This document shows, piece after piece, positions 45,001-57,279 of a stretch of DNA of 64,000 nt. The notes beneath the pieces were generated by a model. It saw only the letters and a program-made list of their open reading frames with translations. It was not told the DNA's origin and ran no database searches. Positions within the stretch are counted from its first letter, which is position 1, and the number at the start of each line of letters is the position of its first letter. The stretch covers positions 5,022,001 through 5,086,000 of the forward strand of contig CM050666.1 in assembly GCA_027574665.1 (NCBI GenBank), given 5' to 3'. Position numbers and translations under genes: made by a program. This stretch comes from Rhynochetos jubatus (taxonomy: Eukaryota > Chordata > Aves > Eurypygiformes > Rhynochetidae).

Positions 45001-48000
45001 CTGTTTAGGGTCTGGTGGGGCCAGGGCCTGTCTCTGCCCAGCTAGGGGAGAGCTGGCAGACGTCCCCATAGCAGTGACAGCCCTGGCCAGTCCCGTCTCT
45101 GCTCGTCTCCCATCCCCAGAGAAGGAGGAGAGCAGGGCTTTAAAACCCTGTGCCCCCCCTCCCACCCCCCCCCCCCCACGTTTGCATCCCTCCTTCAAGG
45201 ACTAAATAATAAACTTTTAGTGCTGTGAGGCCCTAAATAATAAATAGCAGTGATGACCTTGATGCCAGGGATTGCTAAGGAGCAAGGTCCTGCAGCCACT
45301 CTTGTCCCCTTGCCATCACCGTTCTGCCTCCACCACCCATGTCAGCTGGTCCCACTGTGGCTTGTCCCCAGAAAGGGGCTCTGCAGACCCCACTCTTGCT
45401 GTGTGTGGGGGTCCCTGCTCTCCCCTGGGGTCTCCGGGCACAGGATTTCTCCTTCCAGAGAGTTGTGGCTAGAACTGACACCCCTTCTCCTCAGCCCCAT
45501 TCCTATCCCACTCCCCCATCGCCGTGTCTAGCAGCTGGACATTTCTTTATATACATTTTTGTATAAGATGAACTTATCAAAGACAAACCTCGTGTCACTG
45601 GAATGAAATAACTTCATACATGACCACCCCTTCCTTTCCTCTTTTTTCTTTCTTTTCTCCCTGCGGCCACTGAAACCCCATCGCCATCATAAAGCCCGAC
45701 CCAGGCCAGCAAGTCCCACCTGTATTTCGCCTGCAGTTGGTGCTGGGGCTTTGCCACTGCCCCTGGTCCAGCTCAGACACCCCGGGGGCTCTGATGTTAG
45801 AAGAGCATATGTCTGCTGTGCCCCACGGTCCTGCTCTGCCCCACTGGAGACCCACACAAGGCTCCCAGCTTGTGTGTCACCAGCTGGAAAACGGGGCTGG
45901 GTTTGATGCCCAGATTGGAGCCCTTTGGCATTCCCAGCAAAGGGCAGGGAGGAACGCCAAACCCAGGAGCAATTTGCTTTTGCAGCCCCAATTGCTGATT
46001 TTATGGGTGTGTGCAAACACACAGAGGTCGTGAGTGCCTAAAATCTGGCAGGAGCGGCGGATTCCAGCACAGCATCCATAACAGGGCTTTGGCGTGGTGC
46101 GGATTTGGCCCATGCCTGGGGGATGAGCGGGCTGGACCACCACCTCCGGCAGCATGGCCGGGCACAGTGCCCACATCTTGATGCCACCATCGCCCAGCAA
46201 AGGCCGTGCAGCCTCCGTGGGAGCCCGGGTGCCGCAAAACTGTCTTCTCCGTCAGCCGCTCGAGCCGAAAGCGCTGACAAACACCGGGAGTTTAAAAATA
46301 GCAGGGTTTTTTCGCACGTGGCAGGAGCACTTTCCCTGCCAGTGCAGCAGGGACTGCAGGGAGGGCGCAAAAAAACCCCAGAGTGGGGAAAAAACTCTAT
46401 TAAAAGCTCTGCGGGTGTTTCAGGCTGGGTCTCCCAGCCTGTGGCCGAGGCAGGAGGCAGCGAGGTTGGGGCTAACTGCTTCACTGATGACCCGTTTAAC
46501 ACTTCATGTTTAATTTATATCTCGTCATTAACGAAAGAAGAAACAGCTGCTGCTGCCCTGCTGCCCAGCTCCAGATCAGGGCTTCATGGGTGGCAGTGGG
46601 GGCACCGAGTGGGTGCCTGGGCAGGCAGAGGAGTCGGGGGCAGCGTGGGTAAGGTCCTGCTGCCTGTGGGGTTGCCCTGCTCTATTCTCCCATCTCCTGC
46701 TTCCTCCCTGGGGCAGGGGAGGCTGCAAGGGTGCTGGTACTGGTATGGGCTGCAAAGACCTTGGTGCTTGTGGATCCCGGGGCCAGGGTCAGATTCCCAA
46801 CTCCTGTGCAGCTGTAGGTGGCTGAAAATGCTCCAAGACCCAAGGGTCGTGATGAGAAAGCAGGTTTTCTCTGCCCCTAACACCAAATTCCAGCAGCACA
46901 TCATCCTGATGGAACTCGACAGCACTTTGGCAATGGGCTGGTTGTATGGAATTTATCTCCATGCCCACGTGTGCTTGGGAGCGTGTGTGTCGGGGTGTGA
47001 CTGGAGGAGAGCGGGGTAGGAGGTTGTGATTTTAGCTACATTACTGTCGAGATGAAGAATTAGCTATTGCCCAGCAAGAGAAATATTTTTGCATTAAGAG
47101 AGATTGCACAGTGTAAGACCACCTGCTGAATTAATCTGGGGGTCAGCTGGAGCTGCCGTATAACCAGCCGCCCGCCAAAGCAGCGCATATAGAACACCAA
47201 TGTATAGTAGCATGTAAATAGAACGTTTTCCGCCGCTCCGTCGGCTGCAGCCAGCGGAGCAGCCCTCCTCAGCAGGGCGGGCATGGCCATGCCATACTGA
47301 GTGAGAGAGGCTGGTTGGGGCTTTGGGCTCGTTTCGCCGAGGCTGGTGGTTTAACTCTGGGAACCTATTGCCTAGAAACCATTTGCTGTCTTTAAAGCCC
47401 TCCTGCTTCTATCGGGGCACGTTGATTTGTTACAATGGGGAGAAACAAGACAAGTGGGTTCAGCACTGTTTCTTCCAAGGGATGGGGGTTCATTTGCCAA
47501 AAAACTCCAAGATTTGGAACATAGAGAAAAAAAGAGCCCCAAAGCCCACGTTTCGTCTGCCCTTCCCTGCTGCGTGGGACAGGCTCGCGTGGTGGACATC
47601 GCTGGAGGAGGAGGAACAAAGGGAGCTGCTGGTTCATCACAGAGACGGGGGCATTGCAGCCCAGACTGCTGGGAGTGCTGGGCATACAGGCTGGTGAGGA
47701 TAGGCATGAGCTGGTGACTGCCTCTGGCCCTGTGTCCCCAAACTCTGGCTGCCCTGGGGTTGTCCCTGTGCAAGGCTGAGCTCTGCAGGACACTGGACGT
47801 GTTGGCTGCATCTCCCTCAGGATCCCAGGGTATCCCTGGATGCAGGGACTCGGTGGCCCTTTCTGTCCGATGGCTGGAGAAGTCTTTGGCACAGTTTTGG
47901 GCTGGTCCTTGTGCTCTCCCAGATATTTCCCACACGTGGTTCGGGAGCCAGCGCAGGTGGAGAATGTCCTTTGGATGTTTTGGAGGGGTTTTTGGGTTTT

Positions 48001-48289
48001 TCAGAGAGCCCAGGGTGTGCTGGATCGTGTGACTGTGCCTCCACCCCTGCCCTCGCTGTGAGCATCTTGGCACCTGCAAGGACAGAGCTAAAGGGCCACC
48101 ACCACGTGCCAGTGGCAGGTTTGGCTCCTGCTGTTTGGTGCCTTGTGTCAGTGGATACTACCCCATTGCCCTCGGGGATCCCCAGAAGTGTTTTTGTCCA
48201 CCCGCAGCCCCAAATTCCCCATCCCTCCAAGCGGGCTTGGATGCTCAAGGGCAGGCGCTCTGCACGGGAGTTGCTGCCGTGGGGACGGG
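39017..48289 (+). other. SRRM4: SRRM4 intron 1, proximal part
   Basis: GC-rich intronic DNA with no exon I can support. AT-rich patches occur at 39835-39960, 41450-41560, 42130-42180, 45195-45250, 45540-45620, 46490-46560 and 47010-47300. A C-rich tract at 45153-45177 (13 C in a row at its end) would form a G-run on the other strand. I searched for reading frames resembling the linker between exons 1 and 3 and found none before 59 kb. The many open frames look like chance. Confidence 0.7.
45153..45177. repeat. Poly-C tract in intron 1
   Basis: A C-rich run (C7, T, C3, A, C13) in intron 1. On the opposite strand it is a long G-run with quadruplex potential. Such tracts are also prone to length error in sequencing. 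Confidence 0.8.
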
Positions 48290-48620
48290 TGGGTTAATTT
48301 TGCGGCGGGAGCGCGTGGGCCGAGGAGCTGGCTGCCGGTTCTGCCAGGCTGCAAATGCCACCGAAGGCACGCTCATCCCTGATTAATGGAAACTGAAAAG
48401 CAGGATCTCGAGGACCCGCGGGTCCCTGCTCCCTCCCCGCCGCCGGGTCTGTCCTGCATGGAGGAGAGGACAGCGGGTCTCGCCTTGCCATTCGGCACCA
48501 GAAGCGCAGGCAGCGGAGCCTGCGGCCGCAGCCTGTGCCCTGTCTGCAGATCCAGCGCTGGGACACGTCCGCTGCTCCGCTCGCCCTCCCCACCGCGTCG
48601 GTATTGATTTGACCCGACCT
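48290..48620. promoter_or_regulatory. Intronic CpG island in SRRM4 intron 1
   Basis: I count about 30 CpGs in roughly 320 bp, well above the surrounding intron. A 73-codon + strand open frame (48386-48607) lies in it, with no recognised domain. The island could be an alternative promoter of SRRM4 or of a noncoding RNA, or an unmethylated enhancer. It contains GGACAGCG (48468-48475), the right half of an RE1, but no left half at the usual spacing. Confidence 0.5.
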
Positions 48621-49109
48621 CCCTTTAACGTGCTGTGATTTCTTTCAATCAGGCTTTGAGTGAGGCTTCTGTGGTTCGATAGAGCCGGCCCCAGTGCAGT
48701 GCCTGGACCAGGGCGGTCCAGAGGGAGATGCTGGGGGATGCTGCTGCATCCCCATCAAGAGCATCCCCCCGTGTCTTATTTTCTCCATGACCCATGGGGA
48801 TAATCCCACTGCTTAAAGGTTGTCCCTCGTCCCCTCTGTATTTCCTAGCTCTCTCCCTCACTTGAGCGGGTGGCTTTGCTACCCCAGCCCATAGGACAGA
48901 TTTGTGACATTGTTAGCTGGTTCACCTTCCTAGTAGTGCCAGCCCTGTATGGTCCCCCCTGCCCTGTGCAGGAGCAGCTCCACCGCCAACCAGAGCCGAA
49001 CCGAACCTGAGCAAGTTGCCATATCCCCATCCCCACAAAGCCACCTTGCTTTCCCCTTTCTCCTTGGTGGCTGTCACCTCCTCGGGGAGGTACTGAGCCG
49101 AGTCGGGGC

Positions 49110-49480
49110 TTGGTGTCACATTGTTTCCGGCAAACTAATGGGCAGAATGCTTGTTTTTAGAGATTGCGTAGGGCAGAAATCCCTGCACTTCATCTCCAGC
49201 TGCAATTACCGAAGCCAAGTCGATGCAGTTGACGGTAATAGGATGGTAACACTATCTGAATTTGTATTTAACGCTGATTCCAAGGGTCTATAATTTTCAT
49301 CAGCACCACATGACTTTTTATAGAACAGAAAAATGTGAGAGCAGTTAACGAGCTGTAATTCTGAAGAGCTTCTGCCTTGATTGGGACTAATTATTTTCTT
49401 TATAAAAATAATTAACAATCCACACAACCTATGGAGTGAAAGGCATGTGGCATTAATTAAACCATGCGGTATTTTCAGCG
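49110..49480. other. AT-rich intronic island, candidate conserved noncoding element
   Basis: About 370 bp of low-GC sequence in intron 1 with TGCAATTACCG, GACGGTAATAGG, TATAATTTTCATC, ATAAAAATAATTAAC and GGCATTAATTAAACC words. The edges against the GC-rich intron are sharp. Its right boundary adjoins GC-rich DNA at 49490. Candidate neural enhancer by composition and gene context only. Confidence 0.45.
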
Positions 49481-49979
49481 CACCTTTATCTCCCCTTTCC
49501 CAGCACACCTCGAACAGACGGTCGCGTTGCACTGCGGAAAGCCAAGCTGGGCACAAGCTCGCACCGGGGCGAGGGCTCGTGCAGGGTGAAAAGGGCAGGT
49601 CCCGAGGGAGGGGGCTGCATCCAAATCCCACCTCTGCAGCCTCCTGGCCCTGTGCGTACTGTAAAAATCCTCATTTGGGTGGGAAAGGCTGTTTTGGCTA
49701 GAATAAGGTGATGGTTTTCACGCATGGAGATGGGTGCAAAGGGGATGCTGGGGACATCTCTGCTGTTTTGGCTGAAGAGCAGCTGGTGGGACGCCAGGGA
49801 GGGGGGCGCAGGGGTCTGCACTGGCTGCCGTCGCTTGCCGTGGGGCATCAGGATAACCCAAAATTGAGGTGGCTGCTTTGCACAGGCCAAGCCCTTGTCC
49901 TCCAGCGCTCTGAGCTGCTGGGACGGGTCCCAGTCGAACGTGCCCCAGCACCGATGGCGCGCAGGTCTGTGCGTGCTTA

Positions 49980-50145
49980 GACACACGCTTACATAATATA
50001 CAATTGTTAACAAGACTAATTCCTCTATTTTCCTGGAGGTATTCTGAGAACTAATGAATATATTTGCATAATCTTGATTTTGTTTATGAATAATTCTGGA
50101 TTATCCAAATGTGAATAACACCGGGGCTTTGCCGTTCTAGATTGC
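49980..50145. other. AT-rich intronic island with reverse octamer
   Basis: Low-GC sequence containing ACAATTGTTAACAAG (SOX-like words around an E-box-like centre), ATGAATAT and a reverse POU octamer ATTTGCAT at 50062-50069, then TTGTTTATGAATAATTC, a forkhead-like word. The mix of SOX, POU and forkhead words within about 110 bp is suggestive of an enhancer. It adjoins the MIR/L2-like remnant. Confidence 0.4.
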
Positions 50146-50155
50146 CTTTCAGCTG

Positions 50156-50245
50156 AGGATAGCAAAGCATTTTACAAATATTAGTTCAGCCTCACAAATC
50201 CCAGCAAGTGATAAAATTATTATTACACCCAATTAAAGATGGATG
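50156..50245 (+). repeat. Ancient MIR/L2-like remnant
   Basis: The order CTTTCAGC, AAAGCATTTTACAAATATTA, CCTCACAA, then ATTATTATTACACCCA follows the MIR/L2 3' region (core CTTTACATATATTA...CCTCACAA...ATTATTATCCCC). It is strongly diverged and stops before the usual GGGAAACTGAGGCAC end. Such elements are old in amniotes and rare in birds, so a surviving copy may have been kept under constraint. Confidence 0.5.
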
Positions 50246-53109
50246 TGCCAAAATGTGAAATTATTCTCTCCAGCCCCTCCTGGCAGGGTCTGCCATAGGG
50301 TCCAGGAGCCTGAGGTCCCACCTGCCTCTCCCAAACCTTCCCCCTAGGGAGCAGCAAGACAATAAATACCCTCCCCTTTCTTTTTTGGGATGATTTAAAA
50401 CAATGTTCAGAGTTGCAGGGTGCTGTGGATGGATGGGGGCAAGACCTGGGAGCAGAGAGGGAGGTCTCGTTCTGATTCTGACCCCCAGACAGCCCTGGGT
50501 GCTGCAGCACCAAGCACCCCGGTGCCCACCGTGTGGCAGGGATGGCATGGCCATACCAACCTCTCCCTCCTTGGAGCAGAGCAGGAGGAGAAAAGGACAC
50601 GTCTTGCCTCCCAGAAACTATCCTTACCTTAAATCCACCTCACCAGTCCTTTCTGGGCAGCTGGCAAGACCAACAAGGTGTTTGCCACGGGGCCAGGAGG
50701 TGATAGGGGGAAGGAGTCAAGCCAAACCCACACACCCATTTAGGAATTTCCCAGCTCAGCTGACATAAGAGATGTGATATAGGGAGGAAAAAGGCCCTTC
50801 TGGCCATAAAAAGTGCCTGGCAGCATGTAGCAGGGGGGTTAAAGTCCACTTGCCATCTCCATTCCTGTGCTGGGAACATTGTAGGCTCATCTATCCGGCA
50901 GGAGAAATCTGTTGCTTAATTCCTTTCCACGGCAGCTAATTGCTGCCCACGCGTCCCCGTGCGGGGACATCTGCTCCTTGCAGTGGCACTGAGCCCTCCC
51001 AGCCCCACAAGGCTCTGGCCATCGTGGCAGGAGGGATGTTCAGGAGACGAGTCCCAAACAGGAGGATGCCCAGGGACCCCCAGGTGGTTCACGGTGCTCA
51101 GTGGGGTCAGCAGAAAACATCATCCTCGGCTCCTCGTGGTCTGGCAGCCCCACGGGGCAGAGCAGCAGCGGTTCTGCCCTGCTCGGGTGATGGCCCAGGT
51201 TGGGGACACCCATTCAGATGCACCCGTGGGCCTGTCCAGGGGGTCGGATTGAGCATTTTTTAATGTCGGAATCGTTTCAAGCTGAGCCCTTGGGACTGCT
51301 GCTCATCAGCTGCAGTCAGGCACGGCTGCCTGTGTCCCGGCACGTGGGTGGCTCAGGGGGTGGTGTATCAAGGCGGTGCAGCGATGTGAGCGCCCCTGTC
51401 CCAGCCCAGGTGGATGGGGTGGCCGTCTTCTCCATGCTCCCCCACCAACCAGAGTCGTTCCCAGGCAGGTGGCAGCCGGGTTGGTTCTTTTGGAGTTATC
51501 TGAGTGTCGGGACCTCCAGTGTGTTTTCCCCTCTTCTTCCAGTGGCAGTTCAGAAACACAAAAGAAGGGAGAGGAGGAGAAAGCTTTACGTGAGCGGCAA
51601 AGGGAGCATTGCTGCTCAAGTGGATCGTCTCCAGCCGCCTTCTCCTGCTGTCTCCAACCTGCCTTATTACTAATTCATTTTTAAAGTGATCACTCAGTGC
51701 TCCCAGGAGCTCCTGCTAACACCGTGCTTACAATCCCCTATTTGATTAAAATTTAACGAGCTGTGTTATTGGCAAATACACTGTTTCGCCACTGTTTGCC
51801 GTGCCGAACGGCATGGATCTTGGGCCAAAGGAGCGAATCGGCGCATCACAGCAAATTTGAGTTCAGATCCAGGCTTTTCCTTGTTACAAGCTGTACAAGG
51901 GCTGCTTAGGGTTGTCCCCATGCCTGGCTGTCAGCTATGTACCTCTCACTGGGGAGCGGTGGCCCCCACGGCTGCTCCAGGCTGCCTGGGGGTGATGGCA
52001 GAGATGGGGTCTGGGAGTGTAGTCTGCAGTCTGCCCGGAGGAGAGTGGCCGTGGGACTATGGCAGGGTTTAGCATAAGCTCTTGGCCCCGGTCCATCCTC
52101 AGACCAGTCCCTGACACACCAGGGTCACTCAGGAGCCTGGAGTCCCCCAAAACATAGATCAGGGATATGCAGGATTGGTGTGCCCTGGTGCAGTGTGGCG
52201 ATATCGGCACTTTCGGCTGCATTTGCAGGCACTGGAGACAGCCCAGGGTCCTCCTTTCCTATTCCCTGGTTGAGGAGAAAACTGGCTCCTCTACAGGCAT
52301 GGGAATCTGCAGGGTGTTTGTCTCAGGAGCAGGATTTGAAGATAGAGAAGGCACAGAATTGTTGCCCTGAGAGCAAGCCTGGCCCAGCAGCGTGCAGGTG
52401 CTGACGGGCACAAAGCACCACAGGGACCCCTGAGCTGGCAGCCTGTGGGGCACAAGATGCCATAGAAACTGCTCAAGATGGGGCAGCAGTCCAGGTTTCC
52501 TTTAGAAACAATACAACCACGTGCCATATTCCTCGTGTTTACCTCTGCTGTCACTGGCAGAGCCATCCCGGGTTGCTGGCAGCAAGGGAAGGTGACACCG
52601 AGCCCTGTGAGGTGGCCGGGTGCTTGGGAAGGAAGGGTGATGGGGGTCCTTGTGCCCCCAGGCAGGAGACCCAGCCTTGGGGAGCAGGGAGAGGCTGTGC
52701 TCCTCCTCATGCCTACCTAAGCAAGATGGTCCAAAGGAGCATCTCTTTCTCCCATGGAGTTTTACGCTCCGCCAGGGCCATCCATCCCATGCTGGGGAGC
52801 GGAAGCCACTGCCAGCTGGTGCCCAGACAGAGCCCTCCTGGTGGGCAGCGACCGCACCGTGTCCCTGGAGCATCTGGCACTGACCCTGCGCCGCTCCCGC
52901 AGCCTCTTCCAGCAGGGAAACTCCTCTGTTCTGGTTCAGCCATGCATAGCAAATCAACTGCTGGAAAATAAAGAGCCAAGCTGCTTTTTTGGCCCGGGAT
53001 GAGCTAAGAGCAGTCGTTAAACGTTTCAGGAGTCCAAGAAGCAAAAGGAGCCGCTGCCGCATTCAGGCTTGCAGCAGGACGCAGGGTTCCCGGGAGCAGG
53101 AGGGGGAGC

Positions 53110-53520
53110 TGAGCCACGGCTGGCAAAAATTGGATGAAAAATGTATATTACAGAATTGTATTCCTCTTCTGTGTTTAAACTGCCTCAAGAAAAGCACGCG
53201 CTTTTCTGCAGCTGGTGCCACTGCTGATGCACGGAAAAAATAGCGGGGAAAAGATGAGAATTGAACTGGCTTGGACTCTGTGTAATCAGGGAAAATATCT
53301 CGGTGATTTGCTATTATAATTTTCAATAACAAACTGCAGGGCTCCTGCCGCACTAATAATAACAGCTTGAATGAGGTGGGGAAAGAACCTGCCGTGGGGT
53401 GTTTGTGTGTGGCTGCTCGTAGGAAGCACAATTTTCCCCACCTCCTAATTTTGAAGAGGTATTTTTAGCGCATATTTCAAAGAAGAGCTTTACGTAAACA
53501 CATCCGCTGGAGTTTTTGCT
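53110..53520. other. AT-rich intronic island
   Basis: Low-GC sequence with AAAAATGTATATTACAG, GATTTGCTATTATAATTTTC, CACTAATAATAACAG and CCTAATTTTGAAGAGG words in intron 1. No coding frame of interest and no repeat family recognised. Candidate noncoding element on composition. Confidence 0.3.
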
Positions 53521-56500
53521 TGGCAACGTCTTTACAACCTGCTTTTCTGCCCCCTCCCTCTCCTGGGACACAGGAACGGTTCGACCATTTCTTTTGCAAT
53601 CAGACAAGCGAAGCTAGAAAGCAAGAGAAAAAATAAGAGAGACACTTTGGCAGTGCCAAAATGCTTCTGGCCCAAAGCAGTGGATTTTAGAAATGCTTTT
53701 TGCAGCTCAGCCCACCGTCGCTGGGACCAAGTGCCCAGGGCAGGGGCGCATGGGACGTAGCCGTGGGGACCCCAACCTGCCACCTGCCCCTCCTGCGCAG
53801 CCAAACCCTCCAGATGAGGAAAGGAGTCAAAAGATGGGATATTCAAGCATGTGTCCATGCACTAATTACATGTCTCTTGGGAGAAGTGGCAAGAGCATCC
53901 CTGGTGCGAGCAGCTGTGGGCGCAGGCGCTTCTCCCACTTCCCCTTGGGTGCCTGGCGCGGCCGCCTGTGTCCTTCCACAGGCTGATGTTCCCAATCCCT
54001 AGGTGAGGCACCCGTCATCCGTTCAGTGCCGCTGAAACATCCACAACTAATAGGCTCATCAGAGAGGCTTTCACCTTTTCCATTTTCGGGGCTCCGGCTG
54101 GCTGGAGCCGCAACTACCTTTGCACCAGGGGCTGTAGAGATGATGGGAACACGGAGCCAGCCAGGGCTGAAAAGGGCAAGGTGGTAAAGTTTCCATACTG
54201 ACTTTTCCGAATACTCTGTCCTGAGCTTGGGAATGCTGTCAGTGCAGGTCTGCCAAGTGCAGCCAGCGCTCCGGACCTTCAAACTGCTTGTGTATGCGGC
54301 CAGGTGCATCTAGCACCCAGCCCAGCTGCGTGTGCAAAGTACAATAAATGATGAAAAAGGCTTGGTTAGCACGATCCAGCCCTGGTACGCTTACACTGCT
54401 GCTGGCAGAGCAGCTGGAAAGGGCAGAGGGGCTGTGGCAAGGCCACTGAGGGCTGGTGCTGCTGGAGCCTCTCTCGGGAAGGCGAGGGACGATGCTGCTA
54501 CGGAGGGGAAGACGGCCCGGTGACAGGGCCCAGCAGCTGAAAGGTCACTAGGAAGGCAATTCTCCTGCTTTTCTCTCCTCTTGAGATGAGTTACTGCAGC
54601 GGAGAAGGATGATTGATGAAAGCTTTGTGGCAGGAAACTGCTGTGGGGCTGGGGCAGAGGAGCGTGGCTGGGATGCAGGACCTGCGGGCAGGGGGGGCAG
54701 CTGCCCACCCCAGCAGTGCTGAGACGCCAACACGCAGGGATTTTGAGTGCACACCAAACCCACACTGCCTGCATGTCACTGCGAGACCTGGGGCTGGGTG
54801 TCCCTCGGCTCAGCTCCCGGTGGAGACTGTCACCAAGTGCCATGTGTCACCAAGTGCCACATTTCATGGCCTGATGAGATGGCAGTGGGCTGTGGCACGG
54901 ACCGGGGCAGCCTGGGAGGAGGGAACGGGGGTGGTCTGGGAGTTTGCTCTGCTCCCTGAGAAGCAAACACCCTGTGCCCTTGCTCTGTCCTCTCTGAGAA
55001 GTGCCAGGGCCTGTCCGTGGGCAGGAAAGGCAGTGCCATCCCATGGGGGCTGATGAGGAGGGGGCAATATTTCCACGTCTGGGCTGGTTCAAGCCCCCAG
55101 GATGCTCCGGCACTGCAGCCCTGCCCCAGGACCAAGGCTCACCTGCAGCTCACCTGTGGCTCTGGATGCACACCGCACCCCTGCAAAAACCCCAGGAGGG
55201 GTCTTCGCTGAGCCCAGCACGTCCCCCAGGTCTTGCAATGCCCTGTGGGACCTCCCCAGTCTTGCATTTTCCTTGGCCTCTGAGGAGTGGGTGGCCTCAT
55301 CCTGCCACCCACGTGCATGGCCACCTCGGGCTCCCGTAGGACACTGGTGCAAAATCTCCTGCTGTGCACGACAGTGACTTTCTGCTTCCCCCCGGCAAAC
55401 AGGGTTGTTGAGTCCCAAAGGGAGCCGGCACAGACCGTGGGGGCCACTGCATGGTTAACTGGCCTCAGCAGTGTCCCCTGTAAAGTAGGGTTGACATGCC
55501 AACCCCCCAGGGAAGGGAGGCAGGTGGCATTGGTGACAGGGCTCTGTGGGATGCTGCTGGCAGCGGGGAGCTCAGTGGGATTTGGAAATGTGATGTGCCT
55601 GGGTACAGCCGGTGGGAAGCGTATCGGGCAGTTTGTAAAAACAAGCAGGACCCCTCCACCTCACATCTGGGCTGTTGACACCCGCCCCGTTCTCTTCCCA
55701 ACAGCCACAGGTTGTACCGTGGTTTCACCCATCGTCAAATCAGGAACATTTGGGTTCGTTCCTACCAGTGATTTTTTCTGCATCACTCCTATTAGGGTAG
55801 CAATAGATCGTTTCCCTCTGCTGTCAACACTTTCTGTCAGGGAAGGAAAACACGGGAGAGCCTAAATCCAGTACTAAACCAGAAGGTTGGCTGGCTGGGC
55901 TGTGACAAGAACCTTGGGCTGGCGGGGGAGGTGATAGCCCTATGTGCCCACTGCTTCCCTCCCAGCTGTGAAAAACCACCCTGGGCCCCAGAAACCCCTC
56001 TTTGGCTGGAGACTGCTGTAGAGGGAAGGGACAAGGCGAGCTGTCTGCAGGGGGAGGCTGCGCAGGGTGAGCTTTGCACTGAGCTGGCTGCAGGCATCCC
56101 CGGGGTGCCCCGTTGAGGGGGTTCTCCCATCAGCAGCAGGCATGCTGCTTTTGGGCAGGACTGGGGGATAGGCTGGACTTCTGTACGGGAGAAAGAAAGA
56201 CAAAAAAGGGAGCAAGGTGTTGTCTAATGTGAATAGAGAAACTCGGAGGGCGGCAGGACAGGTGGGCCCCTGCCCTGTCATGGCCTGGCTGCCCATGGCC
56301 AGGAGTGCATCCTTAGGGACAAACACGGACCCATACGCTGGCAGAGCGGCCGTGGTCCTCGCTCTAGGGGCAGAGTAGTGTTGGATGCCCAGAGTCAAAT
56401 GCTGGGCATCCTTCCTGCCTCCTCTTCCTCTTGCTTGGTCCAGCATGTGTCCCCTGTGCTGAGCGAGCCCCGTACTTCCAGCTGCATCACCTCGAGCATC

Positions 56501-56639
56501 CTCTTCCCTCTCGGGGCCGGCAGCAGCAAAGCACCCGCAGAGGCTCTCACCTTCCTGCTGCAGGCAGGGACTCGCAGGGAAAGTTGTGATGATCTTGTCC
56601 TGGGAGGCCACACACGCCAAACCGCAAGCACTTTTATAT

Positions 56640-56880
56640 GTCGTGAAAGACACAAAAGATGACCAAAAAGAAAATGTTTTTACATATATATTCAGTCAGT
56701 GTCTGTGGAGCTTAACACAAGGGGATTACCAGCCAGTTTAGAGTGTTAGTGACTCTCTGCATTCATCAGAGGAGAACATTTGGTTGAATTGAAGCCAGCC
56801 TTTGATGGGATTGGAGAATAATTATTTCCATCAATAATTACTTCCAAGCCCAGAAGAAACAGTTCCTAGTGTGTTGCAGG
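56640..56880. other. AT-rich intronic island
   Basis: About 240 bp with TTTTTACATATATATTC, AGTTTAGAGTGTTAGTG and GAATAATTATTTCCATCAAT words, bounded by GC-rich DNA. A second block (57060-57260) follows after about 180 bp. Candidate conserved noncoding DNA. Confidence 0.35.
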
Positions 56881-57171
56881 ACAGGAGTCCTTGGTTGCCT
56901 CAAGGCCCATATGTTTTAACCCCAAGACCTGAAAATCTCATTAGTGGAAGCAGGGGCCAGGGTGAGGGGGACATCACCCGCCATGCCCGGGTCCCTGTGC
57001 AAGGCAGCAGTGCCCTAGCGTGCTGTCAGCCTGGGGGAGAACCCTCCTGCCTCTGCTGCTGGAGCTGATCCAGCCCAGACTTTGCACAGGTCATTAATTT
57101 GGGGACATTTTTAATGGATCCTAATGATTGAGCCTCAGAAGACTGTTCTTAAAAGGGTTTCAGGAAAGGCC

Positions 57172-57187
57172 ACAAGCTAATTAGCTT
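57172..57187. promoter_or_regulatory. 16-bp perfect palindrome with TAATTA core
   Basis: CAAGCTAATTAGCTTG is its own reverse complement over all 16 bases. The centre TAATTA is a dimeric homeodomain-type site. It lies in an AT-rich intronic island just upstream of an old CR1 remnant. Confidence 0.4.
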
Positions 57188-57279
57188 GCACAAAGAAAGC
57201 AATTAACCATGTAGCTTCTCGGATGGTTAAAAATAACATAGATGTTGGGAAGTGACTGGGGGATTTATTACAAGCAGAG

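Noticed and set aside
49299..49315. Second RE1 in intron 1
   Set aside because: ATCAGCACCAC resembles the left half of an RE1 but no right half follows at the usual spacing.
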